Below, in pieces: positions 45,381-58,759 of a stretch of DNA of 64,000 nucleotides. The stretch is from JAAYUD01 sp963676865 (GTDB taxonomy: Bacteria; Bacteroidota; Bacteroidia; Bacteroidales; Bacteroidaceae), in NCBI GenBank assembly GCA_963676865.2, contig CAXXSS010000001.1, positions 3,348,001 to 3,412,000 on the forward strand. Direction: 5' to 3'. The stretch's first letter is position 1; each line of letters starts with the position of its first letter. The position numbers and the translations under genes are program-made. Under the pieces are notes generated by a model. The model saw nothing but the letters and a program-made list of their open reading frames with translations. It did no database searches and had not been told where the DNA came from.

Positions 45381-45414
45381 TCTGACGTTTTACCTTATAT
45401 AATAAAAACATAAA

Positions 45415-46323
45415 ATGAAAAAGTTGTATTTATTATTATGTATATGTAGTCTCTACTCTTTGGGATATGCGCAATTGCCCAGCGAGATAAAGAGGTCTTT
45501 GTACGCTCGTCACAATATGGGTTGTACATTACCGGGATCTATCGTTTTCTCGACATGCGAACATCTGGATACCTGTATTCTCAAAGTAACGTACGATGTA
45601 TCTTTTATTAATGATACTCTTCAAAAGGATAAACCTCTAAACGATATTCAAGTCTTGGAAGTAGGAAAGCATGTATCGCATTGTTTCAGCTATTTGCTTT
45701 ATAAAAATGATTCGTTAGTAACGGCGTTGGATAAGAAGGGGGTTACAGAATTGCCATCACTCTGTAAGTATGTGATTCCCGAAGAAATTTTCATTTTCGA
45801 AGATAAAAAGCAAACTCAAGTACTGGACAGAACACCAAGTCTGTTTCCTTGCTATTGGTATACGGAGAATTCTCCTGTCTTCGAGTGGAAGCTCTTGGAT
45901 GGTCTAAAAGATGTGTTGGGATATAGCTGTCAAAAGGCAACTTGTCGATTTCGAGGTCGAGACTATGTGGCTTGGTATGCTTCGGGTATTCCTTTAAGAT
46001 ACGGGCCTTATAAATTTGGAGGATTACCGGGATTGATACTCGAAATATCCGATACTCAGAATGATTATACATGGAAATGTATAGCTATAAAAAATGGAAA
46101 CAATAAATGGTATGTAAATAGAAATAAAAGTTCAAAAGGGCAAAATATAGATATGACGCGTGAGAGAGCAAGGAAAATGGTTGCCCGCTATCATCAAGAT
46201 CCGGCAGGTGCACTATTGTTAAATATTAGAATTAAAGATATGGTCGGTCCTGATAATATACATCGTAAGTTCGTAGCTGGAGATTTTCCCCCCGAACCAT
46301 ATAATCCGATAGAAAAAGAATAA
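45415..46323 (+). CDS. GLPGLI-family secreted protein, copy 5
   Basis: Protein of 302 residues with the full family pattern and intact end PPEPYNPIEKE. Signal peptide MKKLYLLLCICSLYSLGYAQ, then CEHLDTCILKVTYDVSF, GYSCQKATCRFRGRDYVAWY and GPYKFGGLPGLILEISD. It matches copy 4 with few changes. The duplication also includes upstream DNA (the TGACGTTTTACCTTA motif before both genes), so it is a recent tandem duplication of about 960 bp. The TonB-receptor-like gene follows 23 bp later on the same strand. Confidence 0.88.
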   Translation: MKKLYLLLCICSLYSLGYAQLPSEIKRSLYARHNMGCTLPGSIVFSTCEHLDTCILKVTYDVSFINDTLQKDKPLNDIQVLEVGKHVSHCFSYLLYKNDSLVTALDKKGVTELPSLCKYVIPEEIFIFEDKKQTQVLDRTPSLFPCYWYTENSPVFEWKLLDGLKDVLGYSCQKATCRFRGRDYVAWYASGIPLRYGPYKFGGLPGLILEISDTQNDYTWKCIAIKNGNNKWYVNRNKSSKGQNIDMTRERARKMVARYHQDPAGALLLNIRIKDMVGPDNIHRKFVAGDFPPEPYNPIEKE

Positions 46324-46346
46324 AATAACGATATAATAATTTTCTC

Positions 46347-49004
46347 ATGAAAAGCTTTCGATATAAAACATACATCATTTTTATCCTATTATCTCTGCTT
46401 AGTTTGCATTGTTTGTCTCAGACCACTCTGCGAGGTGAAATAAAAGATAATAAAGGAGTACCTGTCTCGGATATTACCGTTGTCGTTTCGGCTCGAGCCG
46501 ATTCGCTTCACACCATAGCCTATACCTTTTCTAACGAGAAGGGGTACTACAGTCTGTCGTTCAATACTTCCGAGAGCGAAGTGCGCATCAGTGCCTATGG
46601 TTTCAATATCAGGAAAGTGAAACGAATCGTAGCCAACCGTTCCGCCACGGTCAATTTCAGCGTGACACCCGAAGTGATCAGTCTGCACGAAGTAACGGTC
46701 AAAGCCGGCAAACTGTGGCAGATAGGAGACACACTGAACTATTCGGTCGGAGCTTTCCTAGGGAAAAACGACATCTCCATCGGCGATGTCATCAAGAAGA
46801 TGCCGGGTCTGTCGGTCACTTCTTCGGGCGAAGTGTTTTATCAGGGCAAGCCTATCAGTCATTTCTATATTGACGGATTGGATGTGCTTCAAGGACGTTA
46901 TGGCATTGCCACCAAAAACCTCACACCAAAAGTTGTGTCTGTTGTTCAAGTTCTCGAAAACCATCAGCCTATCAAGGCACTCAAGAAAATAAATATCCCC
47001 GAACAAGCAGCCATCAATCTGAAACTGAAAGATTCGGCAAAGGGCATTTTCAATATCGAGGCCATGCTTGGAGGAGGAGCAGATGGGCATTTGTTATGGC
47101 GCAATGAGCTGGTGGGGACTTACTTCACCAAAAAGAAACAATATTTCTCTACTTACAAGAATGCAAATGACGGAACGGATATTGGAAGCGAATTGCAATC
47201 GTATAACGGAGACGAACAGGCAAGAGCGGGGCAATACACGGCAGTGAAGCGCCCTTCACCGCCTTCTATCGACAAGTCGCAATACTACTTCAATCATTCC
47301 AATGCGGCAAGCTTCAATACGGTATGGAAATCGACGGGAGGCAACAAAGTGAATGTAGGTCTTGTCTATTTCAACGACCATGAGTCGCGCAACAGTCTGG
47401 CCGAAACAACTTATATAATCCCATCGGGTAGCAATACCGTAATCAGCGAGGCGCTTCACGATGGCAGTAATACCGATAGGGTAGAAGGCAATTTCTCGTA
47501 CGAAATAAATCGCGAGAAACTTTTCTTTAAAGAGAATATAAGTCTTAAAAGTTCGTGGTACAGAGATAAAGGGCTTGTCGATACGGGGCGTTCGATAGAC
47601 CAGACCTTGGTGATGAACAACTTCCGTTTTTACGACGGTATGCATTGGATCGTGAAGAAAAACGACTATCAAGGGGTGGATATTTCTTCGAAATTGACTT
47701 ACGAAGAGAAACCGCAGACACTTTCGGTCTATCCCTGCCTTTACAACTCACTTTTCGGAAGCGATGATCATTCTTACGAAGGAATACATCAGAAAGTGAC
47801 GAGCCGCACGTTTGCCATGGACAATTCGTTTTCACTGCTCACAGCCCTTTCTTTGGGCAATCTGCACCTTTCACCTCGGGCTATCTTAAATGTGGCCTAC
47901 GACGGACTCAACAGTCGCCTTGCTCCATTGCCCGCGTCTAATGGTGATGTGGACAACAAACTTCGTAATGATACCCATCTTTATTACCTGAAAAGCGGAC
48001 TGTCTGCCGATATATCTTACGAATGGCCCGGTGTTCAGATTAATTGCTTCGTCCCCTATACATTCAATATCAATGGACTGAAGCAGAAAGTGCAAAGCCT
48101 TTCGTCGACAAGGCGCGACTTCAATATGGAATTCTACAGTAATATCTCTTGGAGTATATGCAACAACTTATCAGCCGTTTGGCATTACTCTATTACAAGA
48201 AACTATCCGGGTATCGAAACACAGTATGGCGGTTATATCATGTCAAACTACCGATGTTTATCCACCTATACGGCAGATCTGTATCGCGGCAAATGGGAGT
48301 TTGCCGATATGCAATGTCAGTATAAGAACTCGCTGAATATGCTTTTCTCGAGTTTCACGGTTTCTTATGGCAGAAGCGACCCGAAAGTGCTTTATGGCGA
48401 GAATCTCAGTGGAATCTTTTCGAATATCACGACGAAGGAGACCGACCGATATTCAGAGAATTATTCGGCAAAGGCTTATATAAGCAAAGGTTTTTATTGG
48501 AAAGGGCTGACTTTCTCATTTACCGGAACATGGAATAAAAACCATTCGCCTATACTGCGACAAGACGAAGTGGTAAAATATCTGTCGGATAACTATTCGT
48601 TGGAAGGCAGTGCAAAGATAGATCTTTTTAAGTTTTTCACGCTCAATTATAATGGAGCCTGGTATCTCGGTCGAGGAAAGCAGGAAAACGGTGAGGAGTT
48701 TCCCACTATGCGGACTTTTACCAATAATGTGAACGTGTCGCTGCAATTGCCGTTCGGCGTTTCTTGGGATACATCGCTCAACAATTACTATAACAATCAA
48801 GCGTTGGGCAACAAATCTTTCACCTTATCCGGCACTTCTTTGAGTCTCGATACGAAGGCAGTTCGCTACTCGCTCTCTTGCCAGAACATCTTCAATGTGA
48901 AGAATTATACTTATTCTTATATAGGAGATATGACCCGCTTCTATTCGCAATATCACATTAGGCCCAGAGCTGTGATGTTTACCGCAAGATTCAAATTGAA
49001 GTAA
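46347..49004 (+). CDS. TonB-dependent-receptor-like outer-membrane protein with CarboxypepD_reg domain
   Basis: Protein of 885 residues. A signal peptide (YIIFILLSLLSLHCLSQ) is followed by a carboxypeptidase-regulatory-like domain (about 27-110: TLRGEIKDNKGVPVSDITVV, YSLSFNTSESEVRISAYGF). The plug-like domain is next (about 140-215: IGDVIKKMPGLSVTSSGEVF, YQGKPISHFYIDG), then a beta barrel to the C-terminus. No SusD partner is encoded. It may import or export a ligand linked to the GLPGLI proteins, an association seen repeatedly in Bacteroidota. Spacing of 23 bp from copy 5 supports cotranscription. Its GC content is higher than that of the GLPGLI genes. Ligand unknown. Confidence 0.82.
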   Translation: MKSFRYKTYIIFILLSLLSLHCLSQTTLRGEIKDNKGVPVSDITVVVSARADSLHTIAYTFSNEKGYYSLSFNTSESEVRISAYGFNIRKVKRIVANRSATVNFSVTPEVISLHEVTVKAGKLWQIGDTLNYSVGAFLGKNDISIGDVIKKMPGLSVTSSGEVFYQGKPISHFYIDGLDVLQGRYGIATKNLTPKVVSVVQVLENHQPIKALKKINIPEQAAINLKLKDSAKGIFNIEAMLGGGADGHLLWRNELVGTYFTKKKQYFSTYKNANDGTDIGSELQSYNGDEQARAGQYTAVKRPSPPSIDKSQYYFNHSNAASFNTVWKSTGGNKVNVGLVYFNDHESRNSLAETTYIIPSGSNTVISEALHDGSNTDRVEGNFSYEINREKLFFKENISLKSSWYRDKGLVDTGRSIDQTLVMNNFRFYDGMHWIVKKNDYQGVDISSKLTYEEKPQTLSVYPCLYNSLFGSDDHSYEGIHQKVTSRTFAMDNSFSLLTALSLGNLHLSPRAILNVAYDGLNSRLAPLPASNGDVDNKLRNDTHLYYLKSGLSADISYEWPGVQINCFVPYTFNINGLKQKVQSLSSTRRDFNMEFYSNISWSICNNLSAVWHYSITRNYPGIETQYGGYIMSNYRCLSTYTADLYRGKWEFADMQCQYKNSLNMLFSSFTVSYGRSDPKVLYGENLSGIFSNITTKETDRYSENYSAKAYISKGFYWKGLTFSFTGTWNKNHSPILRQDEVVKYLSDNYSLEGSAKIDLFKFFTLNYNGAWYLGRGKQENGEEFPTMRTFTNNVNVSLQLPFGVSWDTSLNNYYNNQALGNKSFTLSGTSLSLDTKAVRYSLSCQNIFNVKNYTYSYIGDMTRFYSQYHIRPRAVMFTARFKLK

Positions 49005-49104
49005 TATAAGGTGTTTTTGTATCATTTATAGGACTTTGCGCCTTCTTATGGCAGTATTTTCGTTCGGTATCCGTCCCTTTTTCGTTGGGTGTTTTTTCCA
49101 TTTG

Positions 49105-49148
49105 TCGTTCCACAATTGTGATTCGATCGAATCACATATATGGAACGA
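49105..49148. repeat. Nested 44-bp near-perfect palindrome ahead of the rRNA operon
   Basis: Outer arms TCGTTCCA (49105-49112) and TGGAACGA (49141-49148) enclose a 20-bp perfect palindrome TGTGATTCGATCGAATCACA (49117-49136). Only the two 4-nt internal spacers mismatch. A related half-site, TGTGATTCG, recurs at about 49159. The rest of 49005-49398 shows no gene; it is the spacer before the rRNA promoter. Confidence 0.7.
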
Positions 49149-49398
49149 TCGACTCACAACTGTGATTCGACAAGCCGTTTCTTATGTAGTTTCGGCCTCG
49201 TACTTGCGGAATCTTGGCGTATTCGGTATGTTTTCGTTCCCGGGCCTTCGTCTCTTTTTGGAGCCTTCCTTTTCTTTATTTTCTTTTTCCGCCTTTTTTT
49301 CACCGTGCGTCTCTAAAAAAAATGGGTTTGTGAACCTGTTTTGAATCAGCGTCTTATGTGATACGTTAAAAAAAAGATGAAAAAAAGTTTGGATAATG

Positions 49399-49430
49399 TT
49401 TGGAGGGGATAGTAAAAGTCTCTACCTTTG
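49399..49430 (+). promoter_or_regulatory. rRNA operon promoter
   Basis: TTTG at 49399-49402 and TACCTTTG at 49423-49430 match the Bacteroidota -33 (TTTG) and -7 (TAnnTTTG) elements with 20 bp between them. Transcription would start near 49438, giving a leader of about 250 nt before 16S. The leader carries no gene. Confidence 0.7.
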
Positions 49431-49686
49431 CATCCGCTTTCGAGAACGAAACATACTGTCTCGAGGGCTTAAACAAGCGATATTTGAAATAGTTACATAA
49501 ACAATAGAGTAGTACAAGAGCAGGTACGATGCCTTTCGAGGTATTGGTATCTGGGTAAAAGAAACGAACCGTCAATAAATAGAAGACAGGAAATTTCAAT
49601 AGTCTTGGATATTCGTTCTGAGGAAACAAAAAGTATTTTGTATTTCGGTTTCGGCTGAGATGTAAGATACGGAAAAAACAAATTAT

Positions 49687-51217
<1,531 letters not shown>

Positions 51218-51393
51218 CTGGAGACGAATGACCGAGATGAAGTTACACCGACTTTTTGACATTGCGGTTCGAAAATGGAACTTCCCTTTTAATAAGGGCT
51301 CTTGTACCTCCAATTGTTTATATACTAAAATATACCAGAGAAAAGAAAGAAGCCGGGCTCTCAGGGTCCGGGGTTGAACAAACAACAGCAGTC

Positions 51394-51467
51394 AGTCCTA
51401 TAGCTCAGTTGGTTAGAGCGCTACACTGATAATGTAGAGGTCGGCAGTTCAACTCTGCCTGGGACTA
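51394..51467 (+). tRNA. tRNA-Ile(GAT)
   Basis: Cloverleaf with acceptor AGTCCTA/TGGGACT, anticodon loop CTGATAA (GAT) and T-arm GGCAGTTCAACTCTGCC. CCA is not encoded. It lies in the 16S-23S spacer. Confidence 0.95.
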
Positions 51468-51488
51468 CGTATGTCACAGGTTGACTAC

Positions 51489-51565
51489 GGGGGATTAGCT
51501 CAGCTGGCTAGAGCACCTGCTTTGCAAGCAGGGGGTCAACGGTTCGAATCCGTTATTCTCCACCA
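51489..51565 (+). tRNA. tRNA-Ala(TGC)
   Basis: Acceptor GGGGGAT/ATTCTCC, anticodon loop TTTGCAA (TGC), T-arm AACGGTTCGAATCCGTT, and an encoded CCA at 51563-51565. It follows tRNA-Ile by 21 bp in the rRNA spacer. Confidence 0.95.
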
Positions 51566-51712
51566 ATGTCTTGAGAAATAGACAAGCGGTATTTGACATG
51601 ATGAAACAAACAAGAAAACGAAAACGTAACGAGTAAAAGTAAGATCAAATAAGCTGAAGTATATGCCAGTCCGTTCTTTGTGAAAATGAAGGATTGACTT
51701 TACTGAAGGCAG

Positions 51713-54608
<2,896 letters not shown>

Positions 54609-54707
54609 TCAGTCTTTTGTAGACTGGGTTGTCATATACGTCAGTGTTTTTACGAAAACATGTTTATGTTTTAAGATTTCTTGTTTGCCTGTCATGTCAA
54701 AGGATAT

Positions 54708-54820
<113 letters not shown>

Positions 54821-54827
54821 TAGCAGG

Positions 54828-54878
54828 AAGGGTTCCGGTAAAGCCGATCAGGCTGCCGGAACCCTTTCCTTTTTTTAT
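54828..54878 (+). terminator. rRNA operon terminator
   Basis: Stem AAGGGTTCCGG (54828-54838) with its complement at 54856-54866 and an inner loop, followed by TTTCCTTTTTTT. It lies 8 bp after 5S. Confidence 0.88.
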
Positions 54879-54960
54879 ACTATTCAGACCTTCAGATAGT
54901 TCATACATCGCATTCATCTCACTCAGACCGTTATTCTTCTTATCCGTCCTCTTTATCACG

Positions 54961-55216
54961 GCTCACCGGTAAAAGCAGGGGGAGTATGCATCAAATTCCA
55001 TCTTTATATCAGCCTTTGCCACCTCCGTATGACACCATACCGTGCTGCCCTACAGTAAGTTAATGGTGCACCGTATACAACACCAGCGAAAAAAGTCTCA
55101 AAATCGGCTCTAGAGTATACTGTGGACTTCTTATTTTCAGCGGACCTCTGCTTAGAACAAGTCTAAACGATAGCCTACAGATAGCTGAGGAACCGTTTTA
55201 CACATAGGCGAGTGTG
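54961..55216 (-). repeat. Intergenic repeat unit, copy A (inverted)
   Basis: About 255 bp. On the minus strand it matches copy B (57405-57660) almost throughout, including ACGGTGCACCATTAACTTAC, GGTATGGTGTCATACGGAGG and TAAGCAGAGGTCCGCTGAAA. No supported gene lies inside. The rest of 54879-55585 holds only a short motif, GGGCTCATCAGTAAAA (55351-55366), also found near copy B. Confidence 0.8.
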
Positions 55217-55350
55217 CTCTACTTATTTTGATAAGTATCGGACGTATCGTACCGGTTGTAATTGATTATTCTTATAAGTTGGTTATTCAAGGTTAAGTTT
55301 GTAATTAAGGTATGGACGTCTCACACGTGAGAGACGGATGTCGCATTCAA

Positions 55351-55386
55351 GGGCTCATCAGTAAAAGTCTGGGGACTAAGCATTAT
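55351..55386 (+). repeat. Short direct repeat, first copy
   Basis: GGGCTCATCAGTAAAAGTCT and the following GGACTAAG resemble 57352-57390 (GGGTTCATCAGTAAAAAACC, then AGACTAAG). The two copies are direct repeats on either side of the IS3-family element. Confidence 0.55.
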
Positions 55387-55627
55387 GGCTTCGAGTGCTT
55401 AGATCCGAGAAAGAGACTGGATTTATATTAATGAGTTGCAAGAGGACGTGAATTTTAAGGTGAACATTTCCAGACGTTCTGATACTTTCTTATCCGAACC
55501 TAAGTCACAGGCCATTGCAGGGCACTATTTACGCTATTGTTTCAGCACTCGAATGTAAGTTCAATAAGAGTGAGACATAGGAGTGTATTGACATGTACTG
55601 AATAAGTTGACACAAACTTATTCAAAA

Positions 55628-55996
55628 ATGAGAAATAATAAAAAGATTGACGATCAGATTCGTCTAGAGATTTTAAACTCTTACCTTCATGGAAGCAAGG
55701 GTAAGTATACCCTTGAAAAAGCAAATGGTATATCCAGAGGTTCAATTCGGAATTGGCTTCGTATCTTTGGGCTTGAAGACAAACCATTCCCATTAAATAT
55801 GAAGGATAAAGCTGTAACAACCGGTACAGAGGATGTCTCTTCAGAAGAAGACATCACCTCTTTGAAAGTGCGCATTAAGGAATTGGAATCTGAGCTGAAG
55901 CGTGCAGAGATGGCCCGTGACGTTTATGATTGCATGATTGACCTGGCTGAAGAGAAGTATCACATCAAGGTACGAAAAAACTCCGATGTCAAGTAG
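55628..55996 (+). CDS. IS3-family OrfA (DNA-binding subunit)
   Basis: Protein of 122 residues from the ATG of MRNNKKIDD. The N-terminal half has a helix-turn-helix (IRLEILNSYLHGSKGKYTLE, ANGISRGSIRNWLR). The C-terminal half is a heptad-like coiled coil (ITSLKVRIKELESELKRAEM) for multimerisation. Near its end, A AAA AAC (55975-55981) lies in frame as a slippery heptamer. A -1 shift there would join it to OrfB and make the full OrfAB transposase. OrfA alone usually represses or regulates transposition. Confidence 0.85.
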   Translation: MRNNKKIDDQIRLEILNSYLHGSKGKYTLEKANGISRGSIRNWLRIFGLEDKPFPLNMKDKAVTTGTEDVSSEEDITSLKVRIKELESELKRAEMARDVYDCMIDLAEEKYHIKVRKNSDVK

Positions 55997-56004
55997 TAGG
56001 TTGC

Positions 56005-56958
56005 TTGTCACAAAAGGCGGGTAAAGGTATGAGTTATACCATATCCGCCCTTTGCGGACTGCTTGACATTTCCCGACAAGGGTACTACAAGCACAAAGAA
56101 ACAAATGCCGAACAAGATGTACTTATAAGCAGCATCACGTATTACTGTCAATTTCTGCGTCAGGAGCTTCCCCGAAGCGGTTGCCGCGAGCTTTACAGTC
56201 TGTGTAAGTCTCGGTTCGGAGAAAAGTTCACGATAGGACGCGACCAATTTATCGATGTCCTTCGGGCCAACGGGATGATGCTGCGCCGCAGACGTTACAG
56301 ACCTCGTACGACCAACTCCGATCATCCATATCGGATCTATCCGGATTTGCTTAACACATCTCCTAAATACGTGGCCTGTGGTGTTTGCCGCATGATGGTG
56401 GGTGACATCACTTATATATCCACGAAAGAAGGATTTGCCTATCTTTCGCTGCTGACGGATGTCTTCAGCCGCATCATTGTGGGATATGCCCTCTTTCGGA
56501 CTCTTGAAGCGGAAGGACCGGCAAAAGCGTTGATGATGGCGTGCAGATTTTATAAAGGTCAGGGATTCAACCTTTCAGGTCTTATCCACCATTCCGACCG
56601 AGGTGTGCAGTATGCATCAAAAGGTTATGTGTCACAGCTCAAAGAAAGAGGAATCGCTATCAGTATGACGCAAACGGGCGACCCCTTGCACAATGCACTG
56701 GCCGAGAGGATGAACAATACCGTTAAGAACGGATGGCTCTTCGATTATGAGAATAAAACATTTGATGAAGCCTTGGAAGGTGTCGCCAGATCCATATATC
56801 TCTACAATTGGGCACGACCGCACCAAGCTCTGGCAATGAAAACACCGATGCAAATGCTCCCGGGAGAACATCCAAACCCACTTTGTTCAGCTGATGCTTT
56901 AAAGCATCAGCTGAACAAAACAAACTATAAAGAACAAACAATACTTGTTTGTCAATAA
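56005..56958 (+). CDS. IS3-family OrfB (DDE transposase catalytic part)
   Basis: Protein of 317 residues from a TTG; an ATG at 56029 gives MSYTISALC. The frame is open back to the slippery heptamer in orfA, so the main product is probably the OrfAB fusion. The N-terminal HTH_21-like domain (ISALCGLLDISRQGYYKHK) is followed by the rve integrase core: GDITYIS gives the first Asp, HHSDRGVQY the second and ALAERMNNTVK the Glu. The TYI...DR...N..AE arrangement is standard for IS3. No stop or deletion is seen. Confidence 0.9.
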   Translation: MSQKAGKGMSYTISALCGLLDISRQGYYKHKETNAEQDVLISSITYYCQFLRQELPRSGCRELYSLCKSRFGEKFTIGRDQFIDVLRANGMMLRRRRYRPRTTNSDHPYRIYPDLLNTSPKYVACGVCRMMVGDITYISTKEGFAYLSLLTDVFSRIIVGYALFRTLEAEGPAKALMMACRFYKGQGFNLSGLIHHSDRGVQYASKGYVSQLKERGIAISMTQTGDPLHNALAERMNNTVKNGWLFDYENKTFDEALEGVARSIYLYNWARPHQALAMKTPMQMLPGEHPNPLCSADALKHQLNKTNYKEQTILVCQ

Positions 56959-57102
56959 AAATAGGATTAACTTTGCAGAGTTGACAACTACTTTAGGTAT
57001 ACATGATTGTAATTGTCAACTCCCTTAGGTTTACTAGTGTTTAACTGTCAACCAAATTCAGTACACCACAGTATTGCGTAAATCATTGATATACAGCGAT
57101 AA

Positions 57103-57162
57103 ATTCATAAGGACGAAAATAAATGTTTGTAAGTATAAACTTTTAGTTTTGTCCTTATGAAT
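57103..57162. repeat. 12-bp inverted repeat just right of the IS3-family element
   Basis: ATTCATAAGGAC (57103-57114) and its complement (57151-57162). A third near-copy (TTCGTCCTTAT) lies at about 57170-57180. No gene is supported nearby. Confidence 0.5.
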
Positions 57163-57351
57163 TTTTATGTTCGTCCTTATCATTTTTCGAGGATATAGGG
57201 TCGATTAAGTAAGTCAATAAGTACACTTCTGTATAGTTAAAATAGTATCAGTATCACCTCCAATATTCACCTCCCAAAGCGTTCAGAAAAGCAGCATTAA
57301 TATCACTATTTTAGATCAACGCAATCTTGCGTCAATGGGAATGTGCGTCTC

Positions 57352-57390
57352 GGGTTCATCAGTAAAAAACCAGAAGACTAAGTGATATGA
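57352..57390 (+). repeat. Short direct repeat, second copy
   Basis: GGGTTCATCAGTAAAA with downstream AGACTAAG; the partner is at 55351-55386. It lies 15 bp before copy B of the 255-bp repeat. Confidence 0.55.
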
Positions 57391-57404
57391 GGTAATGGAT
57401 GGGA

Positions 57405-57660
57405 TACACTCGCTTATCTCCAAAACGGCCTCTCAGCTATATGTAGGCTATCGTTTAGATTTGTTCTAAGCAGAGGTCCGCTGAAAATAACGTGTCTACA
57501 ATATGCTCTTGGTGCGATTTTCGGACTTTTTTCCGCTGGCGTTGTATGCGGTGCACCATTAACTTACTATAGGGCAGCGCGGTATGGTGTCATACGGAGG
57601 TGGCAAAGGCTAATATGAAGATAGAATTTGATGCATATTCCCTACTTTTACTGGTGAGCT
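57405..57660 (+). repeat. Intergenic repeat unit, copy B
   Basis: About 255 bp, inverted relative to copy A and direct relative to copy C. A and B bracket the IS3-family element at about 370 and 335 bp. A frame starts inside at 57600, but it runs through repeat sequence and has no family support. The following 57661-58250 holds a second copy of the 41-bp segment seen at 31637 (57716-57757) and otherwise no supported gene. Confidence 0.8.
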
Positions 57661-57715
57661 CTTACCACCCAGAATTACATATGGACCTAAATTTGTTGAC
57701 GTCCTTAAGTTTTTC

Positions 57716-57757
57716 AAAAAACATATGGACGTCACCGGAAAAACTAACATACGACAA
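57716..57757 (+). repeat. About 41-bp dispersed repeat, partner at 31637-31677
   Basis: Both copies contain AAAAAACATA, GGACGTCACCG and AAAAACTAACAT in order, with single-base differences. They are 26 kb apart and both lie in repeat-rich spacers. Confidence 0.6.
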
Positions 57758-58250
57758 TTTTGTTTATGCTACAGGCTCGAAAGTTGACCTACACGACAAA
57801 CTTCTATTTTAGAGTGAATGTTATATACTGTTCTCGACCTATACCATATCGATCATTAAAAGGTGCGTGCGCTCACTTTGTTCTCCAAACGAGTCATGGT
57901 CGGTTGCGAACAAAGGTCGTTATCAGATGGAAGACGATCCGCCATCATCTTCAGTGCGCTGTCATCCCGTAGAAAGTCACAATCGTTGGCATCCTCATAA
58001 CCACAAAGAATCTGACCCACGCGTTGACGAAGCATATCGCGGTGACTATGCAGTATCAGGGATTGATTACGATAGTCGGGAATGCAAGCTGCAATCTCAT
58101 CCAGAAAGGCACAACTGTTTTTATCCATAAGAGCGAAGCCTCCATTAGAAGAGAGGTCGGGAGCATCAAAATCGGCCTTTACTTTTTTACCTTTGATAAG
58201 TACAGGCTGAGAAAATAAATTTTTTAATTGATTTTCTGTATTTAAAGTGG

Positions 58251-58347
58251 TATCTTTGCACAGAGGAAGCTATTCAGTAATTTGATTATTAACACTTTAA
58301 AGTTACTGCTTTTTGCCGACATGGCAAAGGATAGCTTCCTTTTTTTG
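58251..58347 (+). ncRNA. Candidate 86-nt small RNA with own promoter and terminator
   Basis: TATCTTTG (58251-58258) is a good -7 box, with a weak ATTG 20 bp upstream as -33. The predicted transcript begins near 58262. It can form a three-way structure: outer stem AGGAAGCTAT (58264-58273) with ATAGCTTCCT (58331-58340), inner hairpin CAGTAA/TTACTG, and inner hairpin TTTGCC/GGCAAA. Seven T residues follow the outer stem, so it also works as a terminator. No start codon with a credible frame lies inside. I cannot match it to a named family. Confidence 0.6.
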
Positions 58348-58370
58348 TTGAACGTGAATTATTCAAGTTA

Positions 58371-58521
58371 GAATCGTTCTAAATGAAGGTCGGCTAAAAA
58401 TAACACATCTACAATATGCTCTCAGGCTTATTTTGGGACCTCTTTTCGCTGGCGTTGTATACGGTGCACCGTTAACCTACTGTGGGGTAGCACGGTATGG
58501 TGTCATACGGAGGTAGCAAAG
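58371..58521 (+). repeat. Intergenic repeat unit, copy C (partial)
   Basis: About 150 bp matching the right-hand part of copy B in the same orientation (CGCTGGCGTTGTATACGGTG, GGTATGGTGTCATACGGAGG, TAGCAAAG). The left part of the unit is missing or strongly diverged. The remaining DNA up to 58759 is AT-rich and shows no supported gene. Confidence 0.75.
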
Positions 58522-58759
58522 AATATTTGCAAGAAGCTTTTTGCAGAGATATTAGGCCAAATGGATTTGTAATCTTTCCTTTCTGTCTTTTGTTTCACTC
58601 CTCTTCCGTATACCATCTCGACTTACAAGTAAAATCATGTCTGTTTATAAACTTAATTTTGCAGAAAATAAAATATATATTTATTTGCTCCGATTTATTT
58701 TATTATTATATTTACAGTAATTTACTTAAGTTTGGTTATATAAATCTAGTTATAATATT

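Larger units (their letters stand above)
55590..57070 (+). mobile_element. IS3-family insertion sequence with 4-bp target duplication
   Basis: The element is 1481 bp and starts TGACATGTACTGAAT, with the right end complementary to TGTGGTGTACTGAAT; the inner part GTTGACA is also shared. GTAT flanks it on both sides (55586-55589 and 57071-57074). It carries orfA and orfB in the overlapping frames normal for IS3. Just inside the left end, TGAATAAGTT and AACTTATTCA form a hairpin that could block translation of read-through transcripts. Confidence 0.9.

Noticed and set aside
49036..49344. 102-residue frame before the rRNA promoter
   Set aside because: It has low-complexity Phe/Ser composition, runs through the palindrome and has no start context or neighbour support.
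57600..58218. Several 60-90 residue frames around repeat copy B and its right flank
   Set aside because: They overlap each other and repeat DNA, with no recognisable domain.
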